A stretch of DNA of 7,429 nucleotides from Lysobacterales bacterium (GCA_030637665.1 DAOWGA010000094.1:1-7429), one strand, 5' to 3'; shown: positions 1 to 6,077, counted from the stretch's first letter. Notes: generated by a model from the letters alone, not told the origin. Translations and numbers: made by a program.

Positions 1-85
1 CGGATTGGCTTCCGGGATTATTTAGGGATTCTCTGATCTATTCATGAACTCGTATCTTGTATCCGAAATGTCCAGCTTCTGCGTT

Positions 86-124
86 GCAAATCTTGGCAAT
101 AGCCAGCTATTACCTACGATTTGC
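86..124. repeat. Central hairpin of the palindromic element
   Basis: This is the best-conserved inner part of the palindrome. The outer stem is GCAAATC/GATTTGC, 7 of 7 pairs. The inner stem is AATAGC/GCTATT, 6 of 6 pairs, with only CA between the arms, so as RNA it would open to a loop of four or more bases. The linkers TTGGC and ACCTAC pair only partly. It could form a hairpin in RNA or a cruciform in supercoiled DNA. It has no T tract and is not proposed as a terminator. Confidence 0.6.
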
Positions 125-127
125 GCC

Positions 128-156
128 TTGAATCTGAACATTCTGAATTACAATAT
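128..156 (+). promoter_or_regulatory. Weak candidate sigma-70 promoter inside the element
   Basis: TTGAAT (128-133) is followed after 17 bases by CAATAT (151-156); an overlapping TATACT at 154-159 is closer to the -10 consensus but sits at a poor spacing of 20. If active, it would read out of the element through the TPR remnant into the outer-membrane protein gene at 375. Both hexamers are imperfect and the area is AT-rich, so a chance match is quite possible. Confidence 0.22.
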
Positions 157-192
157 ACTTCGCCCAGAATAAATCAGAGGTTCCTTAAGTAA

Positions 193-378
193 CTATGCTT
201 ATCAGCAATAGCGCACACAAAGAAGGCAGAATCCGCCATCATTGAGATCCGAATCGCCCTCGACGAACGCGCGGGCTCCCGAAGCGTATTGAGCATGAAG
301 ATTAACCCCTTGTATGACTTCATCAGGGATGACCCCCGGTTTATCGAAATGATGAAGGAGGTAAACCTTTCTCCATGA
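193..378 (+). pseudogene. C-terminal remnant of a TPR-type protein
   Basis: An open frame follows the TAA at 190-192 and ends with TGA at 376-378. It reads ...RIALDERAGSRSVLSMKINPLYDF and then IRDDPRFIEMMKEVNLSP. This resembles the usual C-terminus of bacterial TPR proteins, including those fused to adenylate cyclase or kinase domains. In that family a last helical repeat ending in 'A.eER' is followed by a '.dP.fd.LR.DPRF..ll...nl' tail. The upstream TPR repeats and any catalytic domain are absent, because the frame closes where the palindromic element begins. No convincing start codon with a ribosome binding site was found; the only in-frame ATG (295) would give 27 residues. The stop overlaps the ATG of the next gene as ATGA, the mark of a once translationally coupled pair. 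The family call rests on motif memory and the decayed state is an inference. Confidence 0.5.
355..362 (+). promoter_or_regulatory. Shine-Dalgarno for the outer-membrane protein gene
   Basis: AAGGAGGT is a near-perfect anti-16S match, but it stands 12 bases before the ATG at 375, which is longer than usual. It lies inside the tail codons of the TPR remnant, as expected for a coupled downstream gene. A GTG at 405 with a weaker AGG seven bases before it is the competing start. Confidence 0.5.
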
Positions 379-1298
379 TTTATTCAGTGAACTCAGGTCA
401 AGAAGTGAATAGCTGTCGACAAGTTGCTGTGGCGGTATTCGTGCTGTTATTCGCGACCGCGGCATGGCCTCAGGACTCCGATCCGGATGATTCTCCGGCA
501 GAGGTGCCACAGCTCGAACTTTTCGACAATGATGTGGAGCTCACCCGCAAGGGCTGGTCGCAGTTCCATTTGGCTGCTGGTTTCATGCGTTTGAGCGCGG
601 ATGGTATTTACAGCTTACGCTTTCCCGATGGAAGGCAACTCACCATCCTCGATTTCGACCGTGCAGGACTGGAGGATACCGATTCTTCGTACTGGCTTTC
701 GCTCAACTGGCGAGCGCGTAACTCCCGCTGGGGCGCCTGGTTTGCCTCGTGGCGATATGATGCCGTCGGCTCCCGCACCTGGGACGATAACCTGGACCTG
801 GGCAACGGTGTGGTCATCCCCGTGGGGGCGTCCGTGACCAGCGATTTCGACGCTACCTGGTACATTCTTGAGGCCACCTATTCGTTTTATCGCTCGGAGA
901 CCGTTGACGCAGGCATGGGTTTCGGTGTGCACACGGTGGATCTCGATACGCAGCTCACAGCCCGCGTCTTTATCGATGATGAGGAAATCGAAGTGATTTC
1001 CGGTGGGCTGGATACGCTGGCCCCTTTGCCCAATGTTCTGGCCTATACCGCCTGGAAATTTGCGCCCCGCTGGATGGTGATCGCTCGCGTTGGTTATTTC
1101 AGTCTTGATTACCAGGATTACAGCGGGGATATGATCAATGCGCACGGCATGGTGAATTACGCTATTTCACCGCGCTGGTCGCTGGGTATGGGCTACCAGT
1201 TCGTCAACCTCGATTTGGATGTTGAGAAAGACGACTATACGCAGGTCTACGATATTGATTTTGCGGGGCCGATGGCCTTTCTCAGGGTCAGCTTCTAG
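375..1298 (+). CDS. Outer-membrane beta-barrel protein of unknown family
   Basis: Product of 307 residues, unrecognised beyond its class. Residues 16-30 (QVAVAVFVLLFATAA) are the hydrophobic core of a Sec signal peptide, with likely cleavage near residue 30 or 33, followed by an acidic stretch (DSDPDDS). The rest is rich in aromatic and alternating hydrophobic/polar segments such as WLSLNWRAR, WGAWFASWRYDA, WYILEATYSFY, WMVIARVGYFSLDY and WSLGMGYQFVNLDL. It ends in AFLRVSF, and a terminal Phe is the usual signal for BAM-assisted barrel assembly. Its size suits a barrel of roughly 10-14 strands; the substrate or role cannot be told. The ATG at 375 overlaps the upstream stop as ATGA and has a strong though distant Shine-Dalgarno. 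A GTG at 405 would give a shorter, more typical signal peptide. It converges on the peptidase gene with 9 bases between stops. I am sure of a secreted barrel-like protein and unsure of its function. Confidence 0.85.
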   Translation: MIYSVNSGQEVNSCRQVAVAVFVLLFATAAWPQDSDPDDSPAEVPQLELFDNDVELTRKGWSQFHLAAGFMRLSADGIYSLRFPDGRQLTILDFDRAGLEDTDSSYWLSLNWRARNSRWGAWFASWRYDAVGSRTWDDNLDLGNGVVIPVGASVTSDFDATWYILEATYSFYRSETVDAGMGFGVHTVDLDTQLTARVFIDDEEIEVISGGLDTLAPLPNVLAYTAWKFAPRWMVIARVGYFSLDYQDYSGDMINAHGMVNYAISPRWSLGMGYQFVNLDLDVEKDDYTQVYDIDFAGPMAFLRVSF

Positions 1299-1307
1299 CC
1301 TGCATTT

Positions 1308-2324
1308 TTACTCATCACGATAGATCCCTACGTAAACCGTTCCCGCAGTGTCAACGCTGGCCCGGTACATGCCGGCCGTGTTGAAGGTCAGTGAAATGTT
1401 CCCTTTGCGGTCCATGGCGATGATGCCGCCGTCGCCGCCCATTTCCGTGAGTTGTCCGTTGATTACCGCATCAGCCGCGTCGCCAAGGCTGATGCCCTGG
1501 TATTGAACCCGTGAACAGATGTCGTGCGCCACCGTGGCGCGGATGAAGTATTCGCCATGGCCGGTTGCGCTGACGGCGCAGGAACGATTATCGGCGTAGG
1601 TGCCGGCACCGATAATGGGAGAATCGCCAACCCGGCCCCAGCGTTTGTTGGTCATGCCACCGGTGGAGGTACCGGCAGCGAGATTGCCTTCATGGTCTAT
1701 TGCAACTGCACCCACGGTGGAAAACCAGTCATCCGGGGATTCCGAAAGCTGGTAAGCCTCCGGATTGGCGCTGGCTTTCGCTTTTTGTAGCTGCTGCCAG
1801 CGGTGATCGGTGAAGAAATATTCATCATCTTCGAATTCAATGCCATGATTGCGAGCGAACACTTCGGCCCCTTCTCCCATCAGCATGACATGAACAGAGT
1901 CGCTCATGACCTTGCGCGCCAGCAGAATGGGGTTGCGGATATTGTGCACTGCCGCGACAGCCCCTGCGCTGAGGTTCGAGCCGTCCATGATGGATGCGTC
2001 GAGTTCGTTCCTGGCCTCGGCGTTGAATACGGCGCCCTTTCCTGCATTGAAATGAGGCGAGTCTTCGAGAATGGTGATGGCGAGGGTGACAGCGTCCAGG
2101 CTGCTGCCGCCGGATGTGAGGATTTGGTGGCCCGCTTTCACTGCGCGTTCCAGTGTTTCTCTGACCTCCTGTTCCCTGGCATCGTCAAAGTCACCTTTCC
2201 TGATGGTTCCCGAGCCAGCGTGGATGGCAATGGCGACGGCTGCGCCCGGATTGGCAATTACGGTCATGGACATTGCTCCGCTGACTATCAGGGAAAGAAT
2301 AAACGTGATGGCATGCCGGTACAT
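1308..2324 (-). CDS. iaaA: Exported isoaspartyl peptidase / L-asparaginase (plant-type, Ntn hydrolase)
   Basis: Product of 338 residues from the start chosen here. Family members cleave themselves before a threonine into alpha and beta subunits, then hydrolyse isoaspartyl dipeptides and asparagine. Visible marks are IHAGSGTI near the mature N-terminus, HFNAGKGAVFN, and DWF-STVGAVAIDHEGNLAAG with the predicted nucleophile Thr203. TSTGGMTNK and GRVGDSP follow (substrate-binding Arg231 and Asp234), then TGHGEYFIR (Thr254-Gly255) and a C-terminal FNTAGMYRA. All key residues of E. coli EcAIII have counterparts. Residues 1-25 (MYRHAITFILSLIVSGAMSMTVIA) form a Sec signal peptide, so it probably acts in the periplasm, unlike cytoplasmic EcAIII. 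The start at 2324 is preferred over an in-frame ATG at 2396 because it puts the signal peptide at the N-terminus and lies one base after the upstream Nudix stop. Translation is probably coupled to the Nudix gene; AGG in that gene's last codons may serve as ribosome binding site. Confidence 0.93.
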   Translation of the reverse strand: MYRHAITFILSLIVSGAMSMTVIANPGAAVAIAIHAGSGTIRKGDFDDAREQEVRETLERAVKAGHQILTSGGSSLDAVTLAITILEDSPHFNAGKGAVFNAEARNELDASIMDGSNLSAGAVAAVHNIRNPILLARKVMSDSVHVMLMGEGAEVFARNHGIEFEDDEYFFTDHRWQQLQKAKASANPEAYQLSESPDDWFSTVGAVAIDHEGNLAAGTSTGGMTNKRWGRVGDSPIIGAGTYADNRSCAVSATGHGEYFIRATVAHDICSRVQYQGISLGDAADAVINGQLTEMGGDGGIIAMDRKGNISLTFNTAGMYRASVDTAGTVYVGIYRDE

Positions 2325-2325
2325 A

Positions 2326-2853
2326 TTAAAAAACCTGATCTTGCGACAGCCAGTACAAGGCTGCATAGATTTTTGGATCCATGGCTTTACCTGCATCGGC
2401 TCGCTCCTGCAACCAGTTGTCCACCCGGTCGAGCGGGACTATGTGGACCCGGATGTCTTCGCTGTCATCTCCGCCACCCGGCCCGGTCCGGTGCAGGCCG
2501 CTGGCCCGGACGAAAGAAACGACCTCATCACTCATTCCAGCCGAACTCGGGCACTCCATCAGAATCTCCATGTGTGCCGCTGTAAAGCCGGTTTCCTCCT
2601 CCAACTCCCGGGCAGCCGCCACAAGCGTGGTCTCGGGGGTGTCATCCAGGTCTCCCACGAGCCCGGCCGGCAGTTCGATGACGTCCATTCCAATCGGTTT
2701 GCGAAATTGCTCTACCAGAACGATTTCCCTGCTGTCCGTGACCGCCACAAGCACGACAACGCCGGTGGCATTGCTTCTGCTCGCGAACTCCCAGCCGTTC
2801 CGTTCCAGCAGGCTCAGATATCTTCCCTTGTAACGGGTGATGTCATCGTACAT
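2326..2853 (-). CDS. Nudix hydrolase, ADP-ribose/nucleoside-diphosphate-sugar pyrophosphatase type
   Basis: Product of 175 residues. It probably hydrolyses ADP-ribose or a similar nucleoside diphosphate-X compound in the cytoplasm. Numbered from this start, residues 1-13 (MYDDITRYKGRYL) match the beginning of the ADP-ribose pyrophosphatase-like group, and a central beta region (VVVLVAVTDSREIVLVEQFRKP) follows. The Nudix box begins at ELPAGLVGD and continues PETTLVAAARELEEETGF, supplying the REL-EE metal-binding helix. The loop between the box's first Gly and first Glu is about four residues longer than in the textbook GX5E form, which is common in this subgroup. PSSAGMSDEVVSFVRASGL follows, the usual substrate-loop region. 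An in-frame ATG at 2913 would add 20 residues; neither start has a clear ribosome binding site, and the shorter form was chosen from family length. It leads a two-gene unit with the peptidase. Confidence 0.9.
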   Translation of the reverse strand: MYDDITRYKGRYLSLLERNGWEFASRSNATGVVVLVAVTDSREIVLVEQFRKPIGMDVIELPAGLVGDLDDTPETTLVAAARELEEETGFTAAHMEILMECPSSAGMSDEVVSFVRASGLHRTGPGGGDDSEDIRVHIVPLDRVDNWLQERADAGKAMDPKIYAALYWLSQDQVF

Positions 2854-2972
2854 GGCGTCAAAATTCCGGTGGCTCTGGTAGAATTGACAGATTGTAGCTT
2901 TGTTAGTCCGCATATTGCACCGGTTTTACCTGCGCACAACCCAAGTCCAGCCCAACCGGCATCTTCCGGCAC

Positions 2973-3000
2973 GGAACCATTACGTCAGGAGTTGCTCAAA
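2973..3000 (+). promoter_or_regulatory. Candidate sigma-E-like (ECF) promoter for the secreted propeller gene
   Basis: GGAACCA (2973-2979), 15 bases, then CTCAAA (2995-3000) resembles the E. coli RpoE consensus GGAACTT-N15/16-GTCTAA. The core GAACC-N17-TCAAA is identical in bases and spacing to the site before degQ (6139-6166). Transcription would begin near 3006, leaving about 35 bases to the ATG at 3041, with a ribosome binding site between. No good sigma-70 promoter was seen for this gene in the divergent region. Confidence 0.42.
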
Positions 3001-3040
3001 TGGAGCCAGTGAAAATAAACAGAGGCTTTGAGGAAACGTC

Positions 3041-4447
3041 ATGCCAATAACAAGATTCATCAGCGTTTTGGTCGCGTTGATTACCATTATCATGGGGACA
3101 CATTTGAATGCCCAGGAGTCGCCAGCCCCGGTGCAGGCGAGCCCGGCCGCTACTGATGCCCGCGCAAGTGAGCCAAAAGCCAAGGCAAAAGTCGAGGACG
3201 TCGCCACTCTCGAAGAAATGGCCAAACAGGCCTACCAGGACAAAAAATACGTGGCTTATTACTCTGCCAACATGAAACTGCTGAACCTGCGGCCTTACCA
3301 ACCTGAATATATGCAAGGAGTCATAGTTGCCTGCGCTCAGTTGAATCGCCTCACAACGGCTTACCACTTTATGTTGAAAATGCAGCAACAGGGATTTTCC
3401 TACGATCTCAATGAAAATCCGGACACGGTAAACATCAGAAGCACGGAAGTTTACACATACCTGAATGACCTGATGATCGAAGCGGGGCAGCCTTTGGGTA
3501 CAGTGGAGTCCGTATTCTCACTGGCCGGTGAATATGCCGATCCGACAGCCATCACCTGGGATGAAAGCCGTGGCCGTTTCCTGGTGGGTACACAATCGGA
3601 AGGGGCCATTGTGGCCATGTCGGACGATGGTTCATCAGATGTCCTGATCCGGGCCAATGATGAGAATGGTTTGTGGGCCATCAAGGGCCTGCATGCGGAT
3701 GCTGAAAATAATCGCCTTTGGGTTTCGAGTGCGTCGATTCCAGGCTTTTCCGCTTTCCGGCCCACCGAAAAAGGACGCGGAGCGCTTTTCGAATTTAATC
3801 TCAAGACGCTTGAATTGATAAACCGGTTCAATGTGCCGGTGGATGAGTTGCCACACGAGCTTGGTCCGATCGCGGTAACAGATTCTGGTGATGTCTACAT
3901 CATTGATCATGCAGCTTCCGTTGTTTACCGCAAAGCTGCCGATGGTAAGTGGTTGGAAGTATTTCTGGGGAGCACCGAACTGGATGCGCTTCAGGCTATC
4001 GCCGTGACACCGGATAACAGCAGATTGTTTGTGTCCGATCTCTACAAAGGTGTGCTTGTGGTCGATCCTGTGCAACCCACGTCCGCGATGTTAGCCGGCC
4101 CCGAGAACATGAATGTGGGCGGGATAACTGGCCTGGCCTACGGGCAGGGACATCTGGTCATTACTCAAAGTGGTTTCCAGCCGGAGCGGGTGGTGCGGCT
4201 CAAGCTTGACGCCAGCGGAGGGAAAGTCCTCAAGGTAGCAGCGGTAGCCAGCGCCATGGAGGAATTCGACCGCCCGGGATTAGCTACCATTAAAGGCGAG
4301 CATGTGTACTATTTCGCCAACCTGGGCAGTGAATCTGTCCGCGCCGCAAAGGAGCCGGTGGCAATGGTTCGCTCACCTTTATCCTCACAAAATGAAGCCC
4401 CTTCTGAGGCAATGCAAAAGGCCCTCGAGCGGACCGGCTCCGGGTAA
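3041..4447 (+). CDS. Secreted TPR-like / beta-propeller (SMP-30/NHL-type) protein
   Basis: Product of 468 residues, function unknown. Residues 1-24 are a Sec signal peptide with cleavage expected after HLNA, before QESP. An Ala/Pro/Lys-rich linker follows (about 25-52). Residues 54-120 are helical, with KQAYQDKKYVAYYSANMKLLNLRPYQPEY and a second helix pair, resembling tetratricopeptide repeats. From about 155 to 430 come repeated beta blades such as ADPTAITWDESRGRFLVGT, GLHADAENNRLWVSS, GPIAVTDSGDVYIID, LQAIAVTPDNSRLFVSD and GITGLAYGQGHLVITQ, the pattern of SMP-30/NHL six-bladed propellers. The C-terminal 30 residues look disordered. It is probably periplasmic; it may be an enzyme of the gluconolactonase fold or only a binding scaffold, and no metal site was proven. 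GAGG at 3030-3033, seven bases before the ATG, supports the start. The exonuclease gene begins 11 bases after its stop, suggesting co-transcription. Confidence 0.88.
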   Translation: MPITRFISVLVALITIIMGTHLNAQESPAPVQASPAATDARASEPKAKAKVEDVATLEEMAKQAYQDKKYVAYYSANMKLLNLRPYQPEYMQGVIVACAQLNRLTTAYHFMLKMQQQGFSYDLNENPDTVNIRSTEVYTYLNDLMIEAGQPLGTVESVFSLAGEYADPTAITWDESRGRFLVGTQSEGAIVAMSDDGSSDVLIRANDENGLWAIKGLHADAENNRLWVSSASIPGFSAFRPTEKGRGALFEFNLKTLELINRFNVPVDELPHELGPIAVTDSGDVYIIDHAASVVYRKAADGKWLEVFLGSTELDALQAIAVTPDNSRLFVSDLYKGVLVVDPVQPTSAMLAGPENMNVGGITGLAYGQGHLVITQSGFQPERVVRLKLDASGGKVLKVAAVASAMEEFDRPGLATIKGEHVYYFANLGSESVRAAKEPVAMVRSPLSSQNEAPSEAMQKALERTGSG

Positions 4448-4458
4448 ATATCAAATTC

Positions 4459-5343
4459 ATGAGTCTTCCCCCTGTCTACCTCGTCGATGCCAGCATCTAC
4501 ATTTTCCGTGCCTGGTTTTCCATGTCGGACGAATTCGTCAACGCGTCGGGTGAACCGACCAACGCGGTCTATGGTTTCTCTGGCTTTCTTTGCAGCCTGC
4601 TCGAGCAGACCTCGGCTGAGTACGTGGCCATCGCTTTTGATGAGTCGCTGACGACCAGCTACCGCAATGAAATCTATCCGGAGTACAAGGCCAACCGTGA
4701 TCCGGCGCCGCCTGATCTGAAACGGCAGTTCTCCTGGGCGCGGTCCGTAGCCGAGGCAATGGGATTGCAATGCTTTTCCGATCCCCGGTATGAAGCGGAT
4801 GATCTGATTGGAACACTGGCCGGGCACTGGCGCGAGCGCGGCCATTCGATTTGCGTGGTTACCAGCGATAAAGACCTGGCCCAACTTGTAGGTGAAAATG
4901 ACTACTGGTGGGATTATTCACGTAATCAGAAACTCAACGCCCGGCAGTTGACCGAGAAATTTGGCGTGATGCCGGAACAAATGGCCGATTTCCTCGCGCT
5001 GACCGGGGATTCAGTGGATAACATCCCGGGTGTTCCGGGCATTGGCCCCAAGTCAGCATCCGCGTTGTTGAGTCATTTTGGCGACATGGACAGCTTGTTT
5101 GAGCGCCTGGGCGAGGTACAGCATCTGAGCATCAGGGGTGCAAAATCAATTCACAGGAAATTGCAGGATAACCGGGATGCAGCCGAACTGGCCAGAAAGC
5201 TGACCATCATTGAAACTTCGGTGGAATCCGCTCTCGCTTCGCCCGATCTGAGGCGTAACGAGATCGACACGGCAACACTGAATCGATTATTCGATGACCT
5301 GGAATTCGGCGGAATGCTAAGGCAACGCTGTTTGAGAAGTTAG
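4459..5343 (+). CDS. 5'-3' exonuclease / flap endonuclease (Pol I N-terminal-like, Xni-like)
   Basis: Product of 294 residues, the usual size for a stand-alone member of the Pol I 5'-nuclease/FEN family, which removes 5' flaps and RNA primers in a metal-dependent way. Expected acidic ligands are present: Asp10 (VYLVDAS), Asp61 (VAIAFDES), Glu112 with Asp114-Asp115 (RYEADDLIG), Asp137 and Asp139 (TSDKDL), and Asp184 and Asp187 (TGDSVDNIPG). The arch region has YRNEIYPEYKANRD (Arg69, Lys77). Residues 187-206 form the helix-hairpin-helix DNA-binding motif (NIPGVPGIGPKSASALL). The ligand set looks complete, so the enzyme should be active. It could be Xni/ExoIX or a separate gammaproteobacterial paralogue, so no symbol is given. 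No strong ribosome binding site precedes the ATG, and reinitiation from the gene 11 bases upstream is likely. Its TAG stop lies inside a sequence like the ends of the palindromic element at 24-186. Confidence 0.93.
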   Translation: MSLPPVYLVDASIYIFRAWFSMSDEFVNASGEPTNAVYGFSGFLCSLLEQTSAEYVAIAFDESLTTSYRNEIYPEYKANRDPAPPDLKRQFSWARSVAEAMGLQCFSDPRYEADDLIGTLAGHWRERGHSICVVTSDKDLAQLVGENDYWWDYSRNQKLNARQLTEKFGVMPEQMADFLALTGDSVDNIPGVPGIGPKSASALLSHFGDMDSLFERLGEVQHLSIRGAKSIHRKLQDNRDAAELARKLTIIETSVESALASPDLRRNEIDTATLNRLFDDLEFGGMLRQRCLRS

Positions 5344-5353
5344 GGAACCTCTG
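5339..5353 (+). repeat. Possible solo end of the palindromic element
   Basis: GTTAGGGAACCTCTG matches the left end of the element (21-35) at 12 of 15 positions and its right end (reverse complement of 175-189) at 13 of 15. At most internal sites where the two ends differ, it carries a base found in one of them. Similarity stops after CTCTG and no second arm is present. It supplies the TAG stop (5341-5343) of the exonuclease gene. The match is short and may be chance. Confidence 0.3.
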
Positions 5354-5365
5354 CAGTCCGGCTTT

Positions 5366-5980
5366 TCAAGTCAGAAGTTGCCCGCCTTGCTCGACCCTGC
5401 GGCGCAGGACGCTGTTACGCGGGAAGTGAGCGAGCAGGAAATCCATCTGGTCGGCCAGGATGCTGCGGCCCTGCAGATAAACGTATTCCGCGTGGGTGGG
5501 TATGAATGGTATGGCCAGCAGTTCAATGCAGGCCTGTTCCGGAGTACGGCCGGCCTTGTGGTTGTTGCAGCGTTTGCATGCTGTGACCACGTTGCCCCAG
5601 GTATCTGCTCCACCCTGGCTGAGGGGTTTCACGTGATCCCGTGAAAGCATGAAGTTCGGGAACTGCTCACCGCAATAAAGACAGAGTGACTGGTCACGCC
5701 GGAACAGGGCCTTGTTGCTCAGGGGCGGTGTATAGGTATCCGAAAACAGGTGGGTGTGAGGATGGTGGCCATAACTGGCGATGATGGCATTGACTTCGAT
5801 CTCGCTTTGCACGCCGGAAGCAGCATTGATGCCTCCGTGAATCGTGTACAGAGCCCGGCCAAGCGAGTAACTGACCTGTTCCAGCGAGATCAGGCGCACT
5901 GCGTCCTGGTAGCCAATCCACTCCAGCGGCATTCCCGCGACATCAGTGCGTAACACTTGTTGATTCAGGTCCATGTCCAT
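5366..5980 (-). CDS. HNH endonuclease family protein
   Basis: Product of 204 residues. The HNH beta-beta-alpha-metal core covers about residues 91-150: LFRRDQSLCLYCGEQF with the zinc pair Cys100/Cys103, RDHVKPLSQGG with Asp115-His116, WGNVV with Asn130, then ACKRCNNHKAGRTP with the second pair Cys135/Cys138 and Asn139/Asn140-His141-Lys142. All catalytic and zinc residues are present. Flanking parts (1-90 and 150-204) show no other known domain. Such single-domain HNH proteins are frequent in chromosomes, and many are not restriction enzymes or intron-encoded; the target here is unknown. No methyltransferase, phage terminase or intron lies next to it. The start at 5980 is followed by another in-frame ATG at 5974; GCAGAG upstream is a weak ribosome binding site. 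A good sigma-70 promoter lies upstream. It converges on the exonuclease gene, with 22 bases between the two reading frames and no clear terminator. Confidence 0.92.
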   Translation of the reverse strand: MDMDLNQQVLRTDVAGMPLEWIGYQDAVRLISLEQVSYSLGRALYTIHGGINAASGVQSEIEVNAIIASYGHHPHTHLFSDTYTPPLSNKALFRRDQSLCLYCGEQFPNFMLSRDHVKPLSQGGADTWGNVVTACKRCNNHKAGRTPEQACIELLAIPFIPTHAEYVYLQGRSILADQMDFLLAHFPRNSVLRRRVEQGGQLLT

Positions 5981-6048
5981 CAGTCTCTGCTTATGTTGCA
6001 GCTATGGTCAAGACACAAGATTCAGTGCCAATATTACTCTTTCATTGC

Positions 6049-6077
6049 TATATATCCGGTTTTTGCTGAAATGGCAA
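6049..6077 (-). promoter_or_regulatory. Sigma-70 promoter candidate for the HNH gene
   Basis: Read on the minus strand, TTGCCA (6077-6072), 17 bases, then TATATA (6054-6049) is a good -35/-10 pair at ideal spacing. Transcription would start near 6042, giving a leader of about 60 bases before the ATG at 5980. It stands in the AT-rich half of the divergent region. Confidence 0.55.

Larger units (their letters stand above)
24..186. mobile_element. MITE-like imperfect palindromic element, about 160 bp
   Basis: The two halves are reverse complements of each other around a centre near position 105. The outer ends pair as GGATTCTCTGATCTATTC (26-43) against the reverse complement GGAACCTCTGATTTATTC (167-184), with 15 of 18 bases identical. 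Further inside, GTATCTTGTA (52-61) pairs with 149-158 with one mismatch, GCAAATC (86-92) pairs perfectly with GATTTGC (118-124), and AATAGC (98-103) pairs with GCTATT (106-111). Counted by hand, about 54 of 78 positions pair. TTA stands on both sides (22-24 and 185-187) and could be a 3-bp target duplication, but it may equally be part of the element. There is no room for a transposase, so any movement would need one supplied in trans. The layout fits a MITE or fold-back element; a chromosomal hairpin repeat of another kind is the alternative. The family is not identified. Confidence 0.68.

Noticed and set aside
1..36. An open frame at the left edge ending with TGA at 34-36 (RIGFRDYLGIL), which could be the end of an upstream gene running into the element.
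   Set aside because: Eleven residues cannot be tested, and most of the last codons lie in the element itself.
202..510. A 102-codon minus-strand open frame across the start of the barrel gene.
   Set aside because: It overlaps the better-supported TPR tail and signal peptide on the other strand, has low-complexity composition and shows no family motif or ribosome binding site.
2884..2916. A perfect TTGACA at 2884-2889 as the -35 of a promoter for the propeller gene.
   Set aside because: No acceptable -10 lies 16-18 bases downstream; the nearest AT-rich hexamer, CATATT, is 21 bases away, and the site is inside or next to the Nudix start.
2071..3012. A 313-codon plus-strand open frame opposite the Nudix and peptidase genes.
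   Set aside because: It is antisense to two clearly recognised families and its own translation has no domain-like pattern; it is a shadow frame.
5344..5365. The gap between the convergent exonuclease and HNH genes as a bidirectional terminator.
   Set aside because: Only a CTGCAG palindrome and a short GGA/TCC pairing are present, with no stable stem followed by a T tract in either direction.
5345..5370. GAACC-N16-TCAAG between the exonuclease and HNH genes, resembling the sigma-E-like sites.
   Set aside because: The spacing differs by one base, the last base is off, and it would point only antisense into the HNH gene. It also shows that near-matches occur by chance.
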